Positions 9,593 to 19,600 of a stretch of 64,000 bases of DNA are shown piece by piece. The notes beneath the pieces are model-generated. The model was not told the origin of the DNA and did no database searches. It worked only from the letters and a program-made list of their open reading frames with translations. The stretch lies in NCBI GenBank assembly GCA_942492815.1, contig OW818658.1, positions 5,270,001 through 5,334,000 of the forward strand, read 5' to 3'. The DNA comes from JAEUWI01 sp942492815. GTDB lineage: Bacteria > Hydrogenedentota > Hydrogenedentia > Hydrogenedentales > JAEUWI01. The position numbers were made by a program, and so were the translations under genes. Position 1 is the stretch's first letter. Every line of letters begins with the position of its first letter.

Positions 9593-9612
9593 TCGCGCCG
9601 GGGCCGGCGCGA
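9593..9612. other. GC-rich hairpin between deoxyribosyltransferase gene and purE
   Basis: A nine-base arm (9593-9601) pairs with 9604-9612 with almost no loop, just downstream of the stop at 9591. There is no T-run, so it is more likely an mRNA-stabilising structure or a weak pause site than a terminator. Confidence 0.3.
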
Positions 9613-9648
9613 ACAGGCAAAATTCAAACACTCAAGGGAGTACAAAGC

Positions 9649-10152
9649 ATGAGTGAAAGCTCAACCCCCCTCGTGGGAATCGTGATGGGCAGCCAGTCGG
9701 ACTGGGACGTGATGGTGCGTGCCCACGACATCCTGAATGAACTGGGCGTTGCCCATGAATGCCGCGTCCTCTCCGCGCACCGCACGCCCGACGACCTCGT
9801 CGAATGGCTCAAAGACATCGAAGCGCGCGGGGCCGAGGTCTTTATCGCCGGGGCCGGCGTTGCGGCCGCCCTGCCCGGCGTCGTGGCCGCCTATTCGACG
9901 CGACCCGTCCTCGGCGTGCCCGTGGACAGCGGCCCGCTTCGCGGGCAGGACGCGCTTCTCGCGATCGTGCAGATGCCCCCCGGAATTCCCGTGGGCACCC
10001 TCGCCATCGGCAAGGCTGGCGCCACCAATGCCGGACTTCTCGCCGTGGCCATCCTGGCAAATAAATACCCGGAACTGACGGAAAAACTCAAAGCCTACCG
10101 CAAGGCCCAAGCCGACAAAGTGCGCAGCGCAAAAGTCCCGCCGGAAGCCTGA
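9649..10152 (+). CDS. purE: 5-(carboxyamino)imidazole ribonucleotide mutase PurE
   Basis: A 167-residue class I PurE, which converts N5-CAIR to CAIR in de novo purine synthesis. Diagnostic blocks are the MGSQSDW phosphate loop (residues 13-19), the SAHRTPD segment near 42-48 and the long GxAAALPGVVA helix. Length is normal. GGGAG precedes the ATG by eight bases. No purK follows: the next gene is convergent and its stop lies one base away, so purK must be elsewhere. Confidence 0.96.
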   Translation: MSESSTPLVGIVMGSQSDWDVMVRAHDILNELGVAHECRVLSAHRTPDDLVEWLKDIEARGAEVFIAGAGVAAALPGVVAAYSTRPVLGVPVDSGPLRGQDALLAIVQMPPGIPVGTLAIGKAGATNAGLLAVAILANKYPELTEKLKAYRKAQADKVRSAKVPPEA

Positions 10153-10153
10153 A

Positions 10154-12292
10154 CTATTTCGAACGGCTGATCGCGTCCTGGATAATCTCCGACATGGTGG
10201 CGATGAGGTACGGCTTCTTGAGCATGCCCGTAGGGCGCAGGTGCTCGGGCAGACCGTCGGATTCAAAGTAGGCCATGCCCGTCGAATAGACGACGGGCAT
10301 GGCCGGATCGAGTTCCCGTATCTGCTGGAGCACGGCCTCGCCGCCCATGTCGGGCATCTGCAGATCGAGGATGACAAGATCGATAGCGCTCTGGTTTTCC
10401 TTGAACTTTTCGAGACCGTCCTTGCCGTCCTTCGCGGTGATGGCATTGTACCCCAGCCGCTTCAGGATGGCCGCGCCGAGATTGCGCACCAGCGCTTCAT
10501 CATCCACCAGCAACACGCACTCGAGCCCGTCGGGTTCGGTTGCGTCCGCCGCACCGCCGGGTTCGGTCGTTTCGACCGGACAGGCTGGCAAATAGATATT
10601 GAAGGTCGTGCCCTTCCGGGGTGTGCTGTGTACGTCGATCCAGCCGCGATGGTGCCGGACGATGCGGTACACCGTTGAAAGGCCGAGGCCGAGACCGAGG
10701 CCGGTGCCCTGACCCTGGGTCTTGGTGGTGAAGAAGGGCTCATAGATCCGGGCCATCACATCGGGCGTCATCCCGGCGCCGTTGTCGGCCACGTAGATAC
10801 GCACGAAGTCGCCCGCAAGCGATTGCCCCCAAGGCCCGGCAGTGTGCTCGTCCAGGTGGATATTCTCCACCCCCATCTTCAAGGTGCAGTCCGACACGGC
10901 GCCCTCGGGCCCGCGCTGCTCCAGGGCATCGCGGGCGTTTAGCCCAAGATTCAGCAGTACCTGGCACAACTGGCCGCCATCCGCACATACGGGCAACACC
11001 GAAGTCGGGACGGACACGTCCAACACGATCCGAGGATCGAGGGAACTGCGCAGGATACCCGCGGCCTCCTCGATCACGCCGGCCGGATTCAGGGGAACCT
11101 GCTCCCCTTCCCGTGTGCCCGCGCGTCCGAAATTGACCATCTTATTGACGATATCCGCGCCCCGAATGCTTGCCGTACGGGCGCGCGCTATCAGGTCCGC
11201 CGACTCATCGCCCGAGGTGGATGCCAGGGCCAGATCCAGATTGCCCACGATACCCGTCAGCAGGCTGTTTAAGTCGTGCACGATACCGCTGGCCAACTGG
11301 CCCATCGTGTGAATACGCTGGGCGTGGAGCATGCGCGACGCCGCCGGGCTCGAGGGCCACCGCCCATTTGATACCGCAGCCAGGTCTTCCCGTACGGACA
11401 CGACCCACCCGCCATCCGGGGCTTCCGCCAGCAGGGGTATTGCGTACTCGTTGAGCCGGCGTTCCGCGCCGCCAGACTCCACGAAAGCATAGGAAAGGCC
11501 CTCGTTCGGCCGCCCCTTTGCCAGAGCTGCCCGGTGGGCAAAGTAGTCCGGCCTGTCCCGCTCCGCGACAAAATCAGCCCAGCGATAGCCGCCATTGATC
11601 CACTCGGCGGCGTCCATCCCGGTCAACGCCATGCAGTTGTCGCTGATCCGCCGCACCCGGCCCTCCCGGTCGAGCAACAGCAACAGTCCCTGGTCGGCTT
11701 CTTCGTGCGGGGGTGCCGCATGCAGGGCCCCGCCCAGGATCCGACCGACACGCGCCGCCACAAGCACCATCGCCCGCTCCCGATCCACGCTGAAGAAATC
11801 CGGGCTGCCCTGACTCAAGTTGAGGACGCCCAGGAGCTCTCCCCGATCGGCCAGAGGAAAGCACATGAGCGAGCGTATATGGACCGGGCTGTCGGGGAGG
11901 CGAAGAAAATTCGGGTCCGCAAGCGTGTCGTTAATCCGGACGTGGATGCCGGTGGCGGCCACCTGGCCGGCGATGCCTTCGCTCAGGGCAAAGCGCTTGC
12001 CCTTCCATACCTCGGAGTCCAGGTGAAAGCCCTGCGTAGAGTAGCGCGTGGCCACAGCGCGCAATTCGAGATAGCTCCCCTCGCTGTCGAGCAGCATGAT
12101 GGAGCAGTACTCGGCGATGCCCTCCAGCGCGATCAGGGCCACCAGGCGTGCACAGGCGTCCGCCATGGAGAGCCGCTCACTTTCCAGCGCTTCGATCTGG
12201 CTCAAAAGGCCGAAATCTCGTACGAGGGCTTCGTAGCGTTCCGTCATCTGCGCGAGGGCGGCGTTTGAGTTCGTTTGTCCTGTTTCCAACAT
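10154..12292 (-). CDS. Hybrid sensor histidine kinase, GAF-PAS-HisKA-HATPase-REC
   Basis: A 712-residue soluble sensor kinase. A GAF domain (about 30-190) is followed by a PAS-like domain (about 195-310), a dimerisation/phosphoacceptor domain with the H-box IVHDLNSLL near residue 340, an ATPase domain with DNGAGM and GLGLGLS boxes, and a C-terminal receiver domain (about 590-705) with DD, the phosphorylated Asp in VILDLQMPDM and the conserved Lys in KKP. I see no membrane segment, so it probably senses a cytoplasmic signal. It starts 22 bases after the HDOD gene stop on the same strand, so the two form an operon. The output partner is not encoded nearby. Confidence 0.88.
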   Translation of the reverse strand: MLETGQTNSNAALAQMTERYEALVRDFGLLSQIEALESERLSMADACARLVALIALEGIAEYCSIMLLDSEGSYLELRAVATRYSTQGFHLDSEVWKGKRFALSEGIAGQVAATGIHVRINDTLADPNFLRLPDSPVHIRSLMCFPLADRGELLGVLNLSQGSPDFFSVDRERAMVLVAARVGRILGGALHAAPPHEEADQGLLLLLDREGRVRRISDNCMALTGMDAAEWINGGYRWADFVAERDRPDYFAHRAALAKGRPNEGLSYAFVESGGAERRLNEYAIPLLAEAPDGGWVVSVREDLAAVSNGRWPSSPAASRMLHAQRIHTMGQLASGIVHDLNSLLTGIVGNLDLALASTSGDESADLIARARTASIRGADIVNKMVNFGRAGTREGEQVPLNPAGVIEEAAGILRSSLDPRIVLDVSVPTSVLPVCADGGQLCQVLLNLGLNARDALEQRGPEGAVSDCTLKMGVENIHLDEHTAGPWGQSLAGDFVRIYVADNGAGMTPDVMARIYEPFFTTKTQGQGTGLGLGLGLSTVYRIVRHHRGWIDVHSTPRKGTTFNIYLPACPVETTEPGGAADATEPDGLECVLLVDDEALVRNLGAAILKRLGYNAITAKDGKDGLEKFKENQSAIDLVILDLQMPDMGGEAVLQQIRELDPAMPVVYSTGMAYFESDGLPEHLRPTGMLKKPYLIATMSEIIQDAISRSK

Positions 12293-12314
12293 TTCCCGTT
12301 ACCCCGGTCTCCCG

Positions 12315-13187
12315 TCATGTCTGCTGAAATAGACCCAAAAGGGTGCGCGCATCATCTTTCATGATGGCGAGGGTCTCGCAGATCTCCTCTACCTGGGCCA
12401 TCTCCAGCCCGAGTGCCCCGATCCGGTCGGGGTTAATAGCCGCATCGGTGCTTTCCCCCGCGTCTCCGAAGCCCGACAGGCGCGCCATATCGCTGGCGAT
12501 TGACACGATCAAAACTTCCTTTTGAAAGGGCCCCGTGTACCATTCCGCCGTATACGCGTGCTGGATCGCCGAAACGATCAGCGCGGGAAAGCCCCATTGC
12601 TGCATGAGCCAGCCCCCCACCTCCGCATGATCCGTCTGCAGCAGGCGCTGTTCCATCACCTGGAGCTTGCAGCGCTCCTCCGCCGACCGCCGGAGGACTT
12701 CGCCATACTCCTCCCCGAGTGTGATGGAGAGCATCAGTTTTCCCAGATCATGGAGAAGCCCGGCGGTGAAGCACGCTTCGGGCATGGAAATCTGATGGGT
12801 GCTGAAGGCCACCAGTTGGGCCGCTTTGGCGCTGCCCAAAGCATGCATCCAGAAATCGTTGGGCTCCAGGCAATGCTGGGAGCATCGGGAGAAACTCTGG
12901 AGCACCGTCGTCGCCAGGGTCAACTGCTTCACCGCCTCAAAGCCCACGGTAACCACCGCGCGGTGGATACTGTCGATTTGAAATCGCGACCCGAAAAATG
13001 CCGAATTGGCCAGCCGCAACACCCGCGCCGTGATGACCGGGTCCGACGAGAGAACCGCGGTGATATCATCGGCGGAGGAATGTTCGTCTTCCAGTACATC
13101 CAGCACCCGGATCATGATCTCGGGCAGGGTCGGAACCTCGCCATGGGTCTGAATACGCTTGAGCGCATTGCTCTGGGTGAGTGTCAT
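12315..13187 (-). CDS. HDOD-domain signalling protein
   Basis: A 290-residue protein whose core (about 25-225) is an HDOD domain: LPEI near 25, the ANSAFFG segment, the GLLHDLGKL motif and the closing WGFP...AIQHAYT. HDOD proteins are catalytically inactive HD relatives used as adaptors in bacterial signalling, often alongside kinases. I chose the ATG at 13187, which has AGGGAG eight bases upstream, over the upstream ATG at 13217, which adds ten unconvincing residues. It is the first gene of an operon with the hybrid kinase at 10154-12292. A second HDOD protein is at 46635-47954. Confidence 0.87.
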   Translation of the reverse strand: MTLTQSNALKRIQTHGEVPTLPEIMIRVLDVLEDEHSSADDITAVLSSDPVITARVLRLANSAFFGSRFQIDSIHRAVVTVGFEAVKQLTLATTVLQSFSRCSQHCLEPNDFWMHALGSAKAAQLVAFSTHQISMPEACFTAGLLHDLGKLMLSITLGEEYGEVLRRSAEERCKLQVMEQRLLQTDHAEVGGWLMQQWGFPALIVSAIQHAYTAEWYTGPFQKEVLIVSIASDMARLSGFGDAGESTDAAINPDRIGALGLEMAQVEEICETLAIMKDDARTLLGLFQQT

Positions 13188-13372
13188 TCCCGCTACTCCC
13201 TGCCTGATACATTGCACGCCGCACCATGCCCAACCCCCAATCGGGAGGTCGGTGGACCTACATTAACTATACACTAGATGCGTAATTTTCACCAGTTACT
13301 TGTGTAATAATAGGCATCCGGCATCGGTAATGTAAATATCGATATTTCCACTATTCGACAGCCAGAATTACG

Positions 13373-13416
13373 GACAGGTTTCCCATCTTGGGACACCTCC
13401 CGGAGGGTTCCCTGTC
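13373..13416 (-). promoter_or_regulatory. Candidate structured RNA element between Nudix gene and HDOD operon
   Basis: An outer six-base pairing (13373-13378 with 13411-13416) encloses two small hairpins (13381-13393 and 13396-13406), giving a three-way-junction shape. It overlaps the stop of the Nudix gene and lies about 190 bases upstream of the HDOD start on the same strand. It could be a read-through terminator or a 5' leader structure; I do not recognise a riboswitch class. Confidence 0.3.
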
Positions 13417-13945
13417 AGAGACCCTTGTGTCGCGTGTAGAGTGCCAGCAGGTCCCGATGTACGCTGAACGCCAGTTCCGGCCATTCGGATTGGGGATAAA
13501 ATGCGAGCGCCGACGCATCGGAATCGGGCCGCATATCCTCCTCCCCCTCCCAGTCGTCCACCAGGTAACCCAGCACGAGCACCGCGCCAGATATCGGGCT
13601 CTGCCGTGTGCTCACTCCCAGAAGTTGTGCGTGACGGGCACGGAGGTTGGTCTCCTCGCGGAGTTCGCGCAAGGCCGCCGCCTCCGAGGATTCTCCCAGC
13701 TCGATGAACCCGCCCGGCAGGCACCACTCGCCCTTGCACGGTTCCACCGCGCGGCGGGCGAAGAGAAGCTCCCCGGGGCCGCGGGAAACAAAGCAGCAGG
13801 CCGCCGGAACGGGATTGTGGTAGAAAAAACGGCGACAGGTCAGACAGTGGGGTTTATCGCTTTGGCCGTCATGGGCCACGACCAACTGCCGACCGCAATT
13901 GCCGCAGTAGTTGAAGGCGAAAGGCTCTGGTGGCGCGTAAGACAT
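13415..13945 (-). CDS. Nudix hydrolase with N-terminal zinc ribbon
   Basis: A 176-residue pyrophosphohydrolase. Four cysteines in two CxxC pairs (14/17 and 34/37) form a small zinc ribbon, as in NudC-like and other zinc-Nudix proteins. A complete Nudix box follows at residues 78-100 (GGFIELGE then REETN), so metal binding and catalysis should be intact. The family hydrolyses nucleoside diphosphates linked to another group (NADH, ADP-ribose, sugar nucleotides); the substrate cannot be fixed here. It is divergent from the membrane protein gene at 14065. Confidence 0.87.
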   Translation of the reverse strand: MSYAPPEPFAFNYCGNCGRQLVVAHDGQSDKPHCLTCRRFFYHNPVPAACCFVSRGPGELLFARRAVEPCKGEWCLPGGFIELGESSEAAALRELREETNLRARHAQLLGVSTRQSPISGAVLVLGYLVDDWEGEEDMRPDSDASALAFYPQSEWPELAFSVHRDLLALYTRHKGL

Positions 13946-14064
13946 GGGTTCATGCTAACAGGCGGGCGTGAAGCGTGTAAACCTCTGCGTGCGGGCCTAT
14001 TGCGTCTGCCCCCCCATTTCCGTACCATGATGTTCGGAATACCATGCAAAACACGGGAGCGATC

Positions 14065-14982
14065 ATGGTGGAAGGGCAGGAAAGTCGCGAAAAGTTCAAG
14101 CGCGCAGACCAGTTGTTCCGGGACGGCGTCTTCGGCGAGGCGCTGGCGCTGCTGGAAGAACTGGACCGGGAACACCCGGATACGCGCAATATCCTTGTCC
14201 CCATGGCCATGTGCCTGGAACGGCTTGGCCGGCAGGATGAGGCCCTGCCGCTGGCGGAGCGGCTGACACGCAAGTTTGCCGATTCCAGGGCGCGCGCGCT
14301 GGCGGAGCGCTTGCGCCTGCCCCGGGCCCTTCCCGAGGTTCACGTGGACGCCCTCATCAGCGACCATGATTTCGCGGCCGCCTATGACCTGCCGGACCTG
14401 GGACCGATGACCACGGTTCCCGTGCCGGAACAATCCGAAGCGGAAGAGTCCCGGTGGCCTATGGCCGTCCTGTGCGGCGGATGCACGCTCCTCATTTTTG
14501 GGCTGCTCCTGCTGCCCATGTTTTCGGGGCAGGGAGAGTCCGGCGCTTCATCCGCCGAAGCGGGCACCCTGACACCGGAGCAGACCGGGGTCATGATCGG
14601 CATTGTGCTGCTCGCCTTCGCCTACTCCATCGTGGCCGGAACGATTACGGGGATCCTCGGGCTCGGCGCCCTGGGCAAACTCCCCGCCAACACCATCGGT
14701 GGAATAGTGCTCGACGTGGGCGGAACCATCGTGGTGGTGAATCTCATCTCCGCCGTCCTCACCCTCCTCGTCTGGCGGGCCGAGTCCCCCGCCCTGGGCA
14801 TTGCCGTCGCCATCATCCAGATCGCCATCCTGCTCTACGCCTTCTACCGCAACTACAATCTCGGCGCGGGCGGTCTCATCGCCTTCGCGGTGATTTACTT
14901 CGTGCTGTCCTGTGTGCTGGTGGCCCTCCCCGTCCTGGCCCTCGTGGGCGCGGGCGGGATCATGGCGTTCTTCCTCGGCTGA
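14065..14982 (+). CDS. TPR-like/multi-pass membrane protein, paralogue 1
   Basis: A 305-residue protein of unknown function with an N-terminal tetratricopeptide-like segment (about 1-85), a short linker, and five or six membrane helices from about residue 125 to the end, including a YNLG motif before the penultimate hydrophobic block. The gene at 15719 encodes a clear paralogue: the first 80 residues align without gaps (KFKRAD, AMCLE and LGR are shared) and the YNLG motif recurs. I chose the ATG at 14065, not the one at 14044, because GGGAG lies seven bases upstream and it aligns with the paralogue start. The two genes are separated by 736 bases of repeat-rich DNA. The membrane half recalls Yip1-like proteins, but this is weak. 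Confidence 0.75.
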   Translation: MVEGQESREKFKRADQLFRDGVFGEALALLEELDREHPDTRNILVPMAMCLERLGRQDEALPLAERLTRKFADSRARALAERLRLPRALPEVHVDALISDHDFAAAYDLPDLGPMTTVPVPEQSEAEESRWPMAVLCGGCTLLIFGLLLLPMFSGQGESGASSAEAGTLTPEQTGVMIGIVLLAFAYSIVAGTITGILGLGALGKLPANTIGGIVLDVGGTIVVVNLISAVLTLLVWRAESPALGIAVAIIQIAILLYAFYRNYNLGAGGLIAFAVIYFVLSCVLVALPVLALVGAGGIMAFFLG

Positions 14983-15020
14983 CGGCCCCCCGATTAAAAG
15001 CTACAAGAGATCGTAAATCC

Positions 15021-15138
15021 ATGGAGCGGGGGCTTTCCAGCCCCCGAGCTCGGGCAACGCCGTTGCACGGGAACTCAGCATAAAACGAGCGCTGGTGTGC
15101 GTGGTTCAAAAAGGGGGCCTGGAAAGCCCCCCCTCCAT
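15021..15138. repeat. Inverted repeat with GGGGGCTTTCCAGCCCCC core
   Basis: Arm 15021-15045 is nearly the reverse complement of 15113-15138, and the left arm is itself hairpin-forming. A related C-rich word (AAGCCCCCACTCCAT) appears near 43690. This is the left part of the 736-base gap between the two TPR-membrane paralogues. No coding potential is seen. Confidence 0.6.
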
Positions 15139-15171
15139 ATTTTCGAAAGCCCTTGATAGCGCAGTATTCTA

Positions 15172-15624
15172 AATCCAAGCTAATCCACCGGCTCTGCCGG
15201 TGAGAGTTCATTAGGCTCTGCCGTTCCGCCGTTGTAAACTATGATGAGCGAACGACTCGGGCCTGAATAGCAACAAGTATTTGAAGAAATGACTGTATTA
15301 GCTCCATAGGAGCGGCATATCGTAGCCCAGGGTGAAGCGAGGTACGAGCGAACCCTGGGTATCGGATGCCAAAAGTTCAGAGCCCCAGCGGGGCGGCATA
15401 GGAGAACGTGGGAGTTCGTCCCCGGTCTTCTATGCCATCCCTTCGGGATTCAAGAGTTTTGGGCCAGTTGACCCAGGGTTCGCTCGTACCTCGCTTCACC
15501 CTGGGCTACGATATGCCGTCCCTTCGGGACTAGAACTTACGAAATCGATTTGCATGTGTCAGTGTGTTCGGCCCCTTTTAGGGACCTTCCTCATACCACC
15601 GGTTCTACCGGTGGTTACTGATTT
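15172..15624 (+). repeat. 453-bp palindromic repeat element, copy A
   Basis: This block is present again at 63101-63553 in reverse orientation with the same length and, by eye, about eight substitutions. Inside, 15313-15360 and 15471-15518 are perfect 48-bp inverted repeats around a 110-base loop. Smaller hairpins include GCCCC/GGGGC near 15383, CCCTTCGGG words near 15450 and 15523, and terminal hairpins at the ends (CACCGGC...GCCGGTG on the left, a nine-base stem ACCACCGGT...ACCGGTGGT on the right). Both ends therefore carry a CCACCGG hairpin. There is no transposase and no obvious target duplication. It contains an open frame (15332-15673) that is conserved only because the DNA is repeated; I do not call it a gene. 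Confidence 0.9.
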
Positions 15625-15718
15625 CGATTGGCCCGCCCCCGAAGGGCTTGCACCGGACTGCGGAACTATCTAGAATAGCAGCACGGCAAGCGTGAACATT
15701 GGATAGGGAGGACAGTAC

Positions 15719-16591
15719 GTGGAAGCCCGTGAAAGCAAAGAGCGGTTCAAGCGCGCGGATACCCTGTTTCGCGAAGGGGAGTACCAGCAGGCGCTCCACA
15801 TCCTTTCCGGCCTGAATCAGGCCTTTCCCAACACAAAGAACGTGCTGTACCCCGCCGCCATGTGTCTGGAGAAACTGGGACGCGGGACGGATGCCCTGCC
15901 CATCTGCGACCAGCTCATCCAACAGTTCAACGACCCGCGGGCCATCGCGCTGAAGGAACGTATCAGCCAGATGCCGGTGCCAAAGCCCGCGGACAACCTC
16001 TTCGGCCTGGACTATTCCGGCCTCGACGACTCCGCAATCCAGGGCGACCTGCTCGACATCCCTTCCACGACGCTCCAGTACAAGCCCGTGGAACCCGATC
16101 CCATTCCCTGGCTCAAGTATGGCCTCATCGGGCTCGGGGTGGTCGTCCTCCTCGCCATCATCATCGTGCCTCTGGTGAACTACGAGCCGCCGCCGCCGGG
16201 AACCGCAGAGGCTACTGCGGCCGGGGTCACCTCGGCCAACCGCGCGATGATTTATTTGGGCGCGCTCGCCACCTTCGTCGTCATCATCGGGTTTCAGACC
16301 GTGGGCGCCTATATCGCCCTCATGCTGATGCGCTCTCTGCCCTACGAGGACGTGTGGAGCAATTCCTTCAACATCAGCGCCAGCGTGATGGTCGCCACGC
16401 TTCTGGAAAGCTCGTTCTTCGGCATCTTCTTGACCATCATGTGGTTTGCCAAGGCCTATAACCTGGGATTTGTCGGCCTGTGCTTCTTCTACATCTTCCG
16501 CATCATATTCTTCATCGTGGGTTTGATGGTCGGTATGGCCATCTTCACGGGAAGCCTGGCCCTGGCGCTCCGCGACGTGATGGGAACCTGA
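15719..16591 (+). CDS. TPR-like/multi-pass membrane protein, paralogue 2
   Basis: A 290-residue paralogue of the 14065 gene. Residues 1-85 form a tetratricopeptide-like segment matching paralogue 1 closely; four to six membrane helices follow from about 125 (the first, WLKYGLIGLGVVVLLAIII, is very clear), with the shared YNLG motif near 247. The start is a GTG with GGGAGG about ten bases upstream. The membrane halves differ much more than the TPR halves, suggesting a common partner for the N-terminal part. The function is unknown. It converges on the propeller kinase gene, whose stop is at 16601. Confidence 0.75.
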   Translation: MEARESKERFKRADTLFREGEYQQALHILSGLNQAFPNTKNVLYPAAMCLEKLGRGTDALPICDQLIQQFNDPRAIALKERISQMPVPKPADNLFGLDYSGLDDSAIQGDLLDIPSTTLQYKPVEPDPIPWLKYGLIGLGVVVLLAIIIVPLVNYEPPPPGTAEATAAGVTSANRAMIYLGALATFVVIIGFQTVGAYIALMLMRSLPYEDVWSNSFNISASVMVATLLESSFFGIFLTIMWFAKAYNLGFVGLCFFYIFRIIFFIVGLMVGMAIFTGSLALALRDVMGT

Positions 16592-16600
16592 GGCGGCCGC

Positions 16601-19600
16601 TCAGTACGGGATCCAGAGAACGACCGTGGTTCCCTTGCCGGGGACGCTGTGGTATTCCACGCCGCCGTGGTGCTTCACCATGATGCCCTTCACGATTGGA
16701 ACACCGAGACCCACCCCAAAGCCCTTGGTGCTGTACAGCGGCTCGAAAATTCGGGACAGGCTCTCCTCGGACATGCCGGGGCCGTTGTCCTTCACCACAA
16801 TCTCAAAGCGCCCATCCCGTTTTCTGCTCTTGACCCGAAGTCGCTTGTAGTCCGCACTGCAATCCTCCATGGCCTGGACCGCGTTGTTCACCACATTGAT
16901 CACCGCGCGGCGCAATCGCTCGGGATCGATTTCCAGCTCAACGCCACTTTCGAAGGTAAAGTCACTGTGAATCTCCAGCGGGACGACCATTTCCTGGAGC
17001 ACACCCGCAAGCCACGTGTCCATGGGAACTCGCTCAAGCTCCATGGCCACGGTCCGGGTAAAGTCCAGAAACTCCTCGATTATCCGGTCGCAACGCTGGA
17101 TGCTGCGCTCCCCGCGGGCCAGGGCCTCCTCCAGGCCGAGATCCAGCCCCTGGACCTTTCGGCCAATCATAAACAGCGTCCCGCGCAGGGTGCCGAGCGG
17201 GTTGCGCAGCTCGTGGCTTACCGAGGCCGTGACTTTTCCAAGCGTGGCCAGGCGCTCCTGCTCGACGAGAGCGCGCTGCACGGCCTCCAGTTCCTCAGTG
17301 CGTCCGCGCACCAGCTCCTCAAGCTGCTCGAAATGGTCGTTCAACCGCTGCTCCGCCTGGAGCCGCTCCCGGATTTCGCTCATCAATTGCTGGTTGGACT
17401 CGTACAGGGCCGCCTCCGAAAGGCGCAGGGCGTGGTGAGAGCGGATACGCAGCACAAAGGCCGCCGCAACCAGCATCACCATGAAGCCCACGGGCAGGTA
17501 GACCCGAGGCTCTGCCCAAAGGGGGTTTGCCACGGCAAACGCCACGGTGGCCGGCGTCGGGTCCACGTTACGCGCGTCATCGGAGGCCCGAACCTGAAAT
17601 TGGTACGCGCCGGGCTTGAGGTTATGGGCAATGTAGGACGTCTCTGCGGAAAAACTATTCCAGGGCTGCAATTCCGTATTTCCACTGCCGTCCAGCACGC
17701 GCCACGAGTAGAGGAGCACGTGGGAGGGCGTACGCTGCCAGGCATCCGTGGCCCGAAAGGAGAACACGCCAACGCCGCCATAGGGGACAGAATCGGTTGC
17801 GGCCGTAAACTGAGTCTCCGGCGCCTCGGTATCGGGGCGATACTGGTAGAAGCCCTCTTTCCCCGTCACCAGCCAGAGGCTGCCTCCCTCCCCTTCCACC
17901 ATCTGCGTGATAGGCGAGTTGGTCAGACCATTGGCGTAGCCGAAGTTCAGCCAGCGCCGTTCACGGTAGGAGGCCAGGCCGACGCGGCGGTACGACAGCC
18001 AGATTGTGCCGTCGGACGTCTCGATAATATTGGAAACCGAATGGTGGGACAGCCCCCGCGTGTCATCGAAGCGCTCGAAGGTCGTCCCGTCGTAACGGTA
18101 CACGCCGGAGCCAAAACTCCCAAACCAAAGATCGCCATTTCGCGTTTGGCAGATGGTATAAACGGCGTCATCTTCCGATACCCCCGCCGCCTCGCCGAAA
18201 TAGGTGATCTCGTCGCCGAGCCACCGTTCGATACCATCGTGGAGGCCCACGTAGATCAGACCGGGCGATGGCTCAAAGAACCCGCTGACGGTCCGCCGCT
18301 CATAGCCGGGCGTTGCCGGCCGCTGCTCCCAGCGCCCATCGACCAGAGCATGGACCCCGTCCGCTCCGGTGAGCCACAGTTCGCCCGCGGAGGTCATGAA
18401 CAACGTGCGATCTTCGCTGGTACGGGGCATGGGATAGCTTCCGGTCAGCGCCCCGGTGTTGCGATCGAATTGATAGAGCGTTGTCTCGCCCATCGCCCAT
18501 ACCACGGGCCTGGATCCAAAGGTGGCAAAGCCGTCCAGCGCTTCGGGCGCGGCCAGTTGGGTGATTTCGGACCAGCCGTCATCCTCCAGGTGGGCCAGAC
18601 AGGCGTATTCGTCCACCGCCAATAAGTGCTCGGGGGCGGCGGGGTCTTGGAGCATGGCGACGAGACGGTGATTCTCAATCGTCGCGGGATAGTGTTTCCA
18701 GGCATGGGGCGCGCCCCGAACCAGGCCCTCGCGGGCACCGAGCCAAAGGCTGTTGTCCGCGGCAAAAAAGGCTTCGTTGATCTCGGGCGATCCCACCTGA
18801 TGTCCCAGATCGACCTTGGCCAGCGAGGTCTCGTTGAAGCGGTACAGGCCCGCGGTGGTTGCGGCATAACACCAGCCGTCCGGTCCGGTAACCAGGCCGC
18901 GAACGACCTCGGGCAGCACGTGCTTCTGAACCAGCCCCTGCGCCTCCATCACGAAGAGCCTGGAAGACGCTTCCTCATCGGAAGACGCCGCCCATAGCAC
19001 CGGGGCGGACGCGCCCCCGGCATCCCAGGTGATGTACATCGTTCCACCCGGACCGGGCGTGCGCTCGAGGACGCTGTCGTCAATTACGGCCCAAGTGTCA
19101 TCCTTGAAGGTTACCACGACACGCCCGGAGCCGTCCTCCTCGAAGTCTGCTGCGCGGGACGCCCCGGGATCGGTACGGGCGAGGAGCACATCCCAACGAC
19201 CAGTATCCTCCCAAAGCACCGACGCCTCCGTGGACACTCCGGGAATCCGCAGAAGCGCACCCGCATAGGTGGAGATCAGGAGGGCCCCATCCCGGTCAAA
19301 ATAGATGAGGTCGGGTTCGTCACCCTGAAGCGCGGGCAGCGAGGATCGGTGGAGGCAGTGGAGTTTCTCGTCCCGAAAATAGCACAGTCCCGCCGGAGTG
19401 CTGACCCAGATTGTGCCGTCCTCGCCCAGGGCGATGCCGCGCACCCAGTCACTGGCGAGACCATCCGCCTCCCGGTACGAGGTCCACGTGGTGCCATCGA
19501 TGCAGGCCAGACCGCCGCCCCAGCTCGAGGCCCAGATCCGCCCCTGCTGGTCCTCCACAAATTCCCTCACTTCGGGATACTGGACGCCCTGGTTGGAGAG

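Noticed and set aside
15332..15673. Open frame with a near-identical counterpart at 62842-63393 on the other strand
   Set aside because: The match stops exactly at the ends of the 453-bp repeat, the frame runs through large palindromes, and no ribosome site is present. Conservation is of DNA, not protein.
16649..18625. Open frame of about 660 codons on the plus strand
   Set aside because: Antisense to the propeller histidine kinase; no domain recognised.
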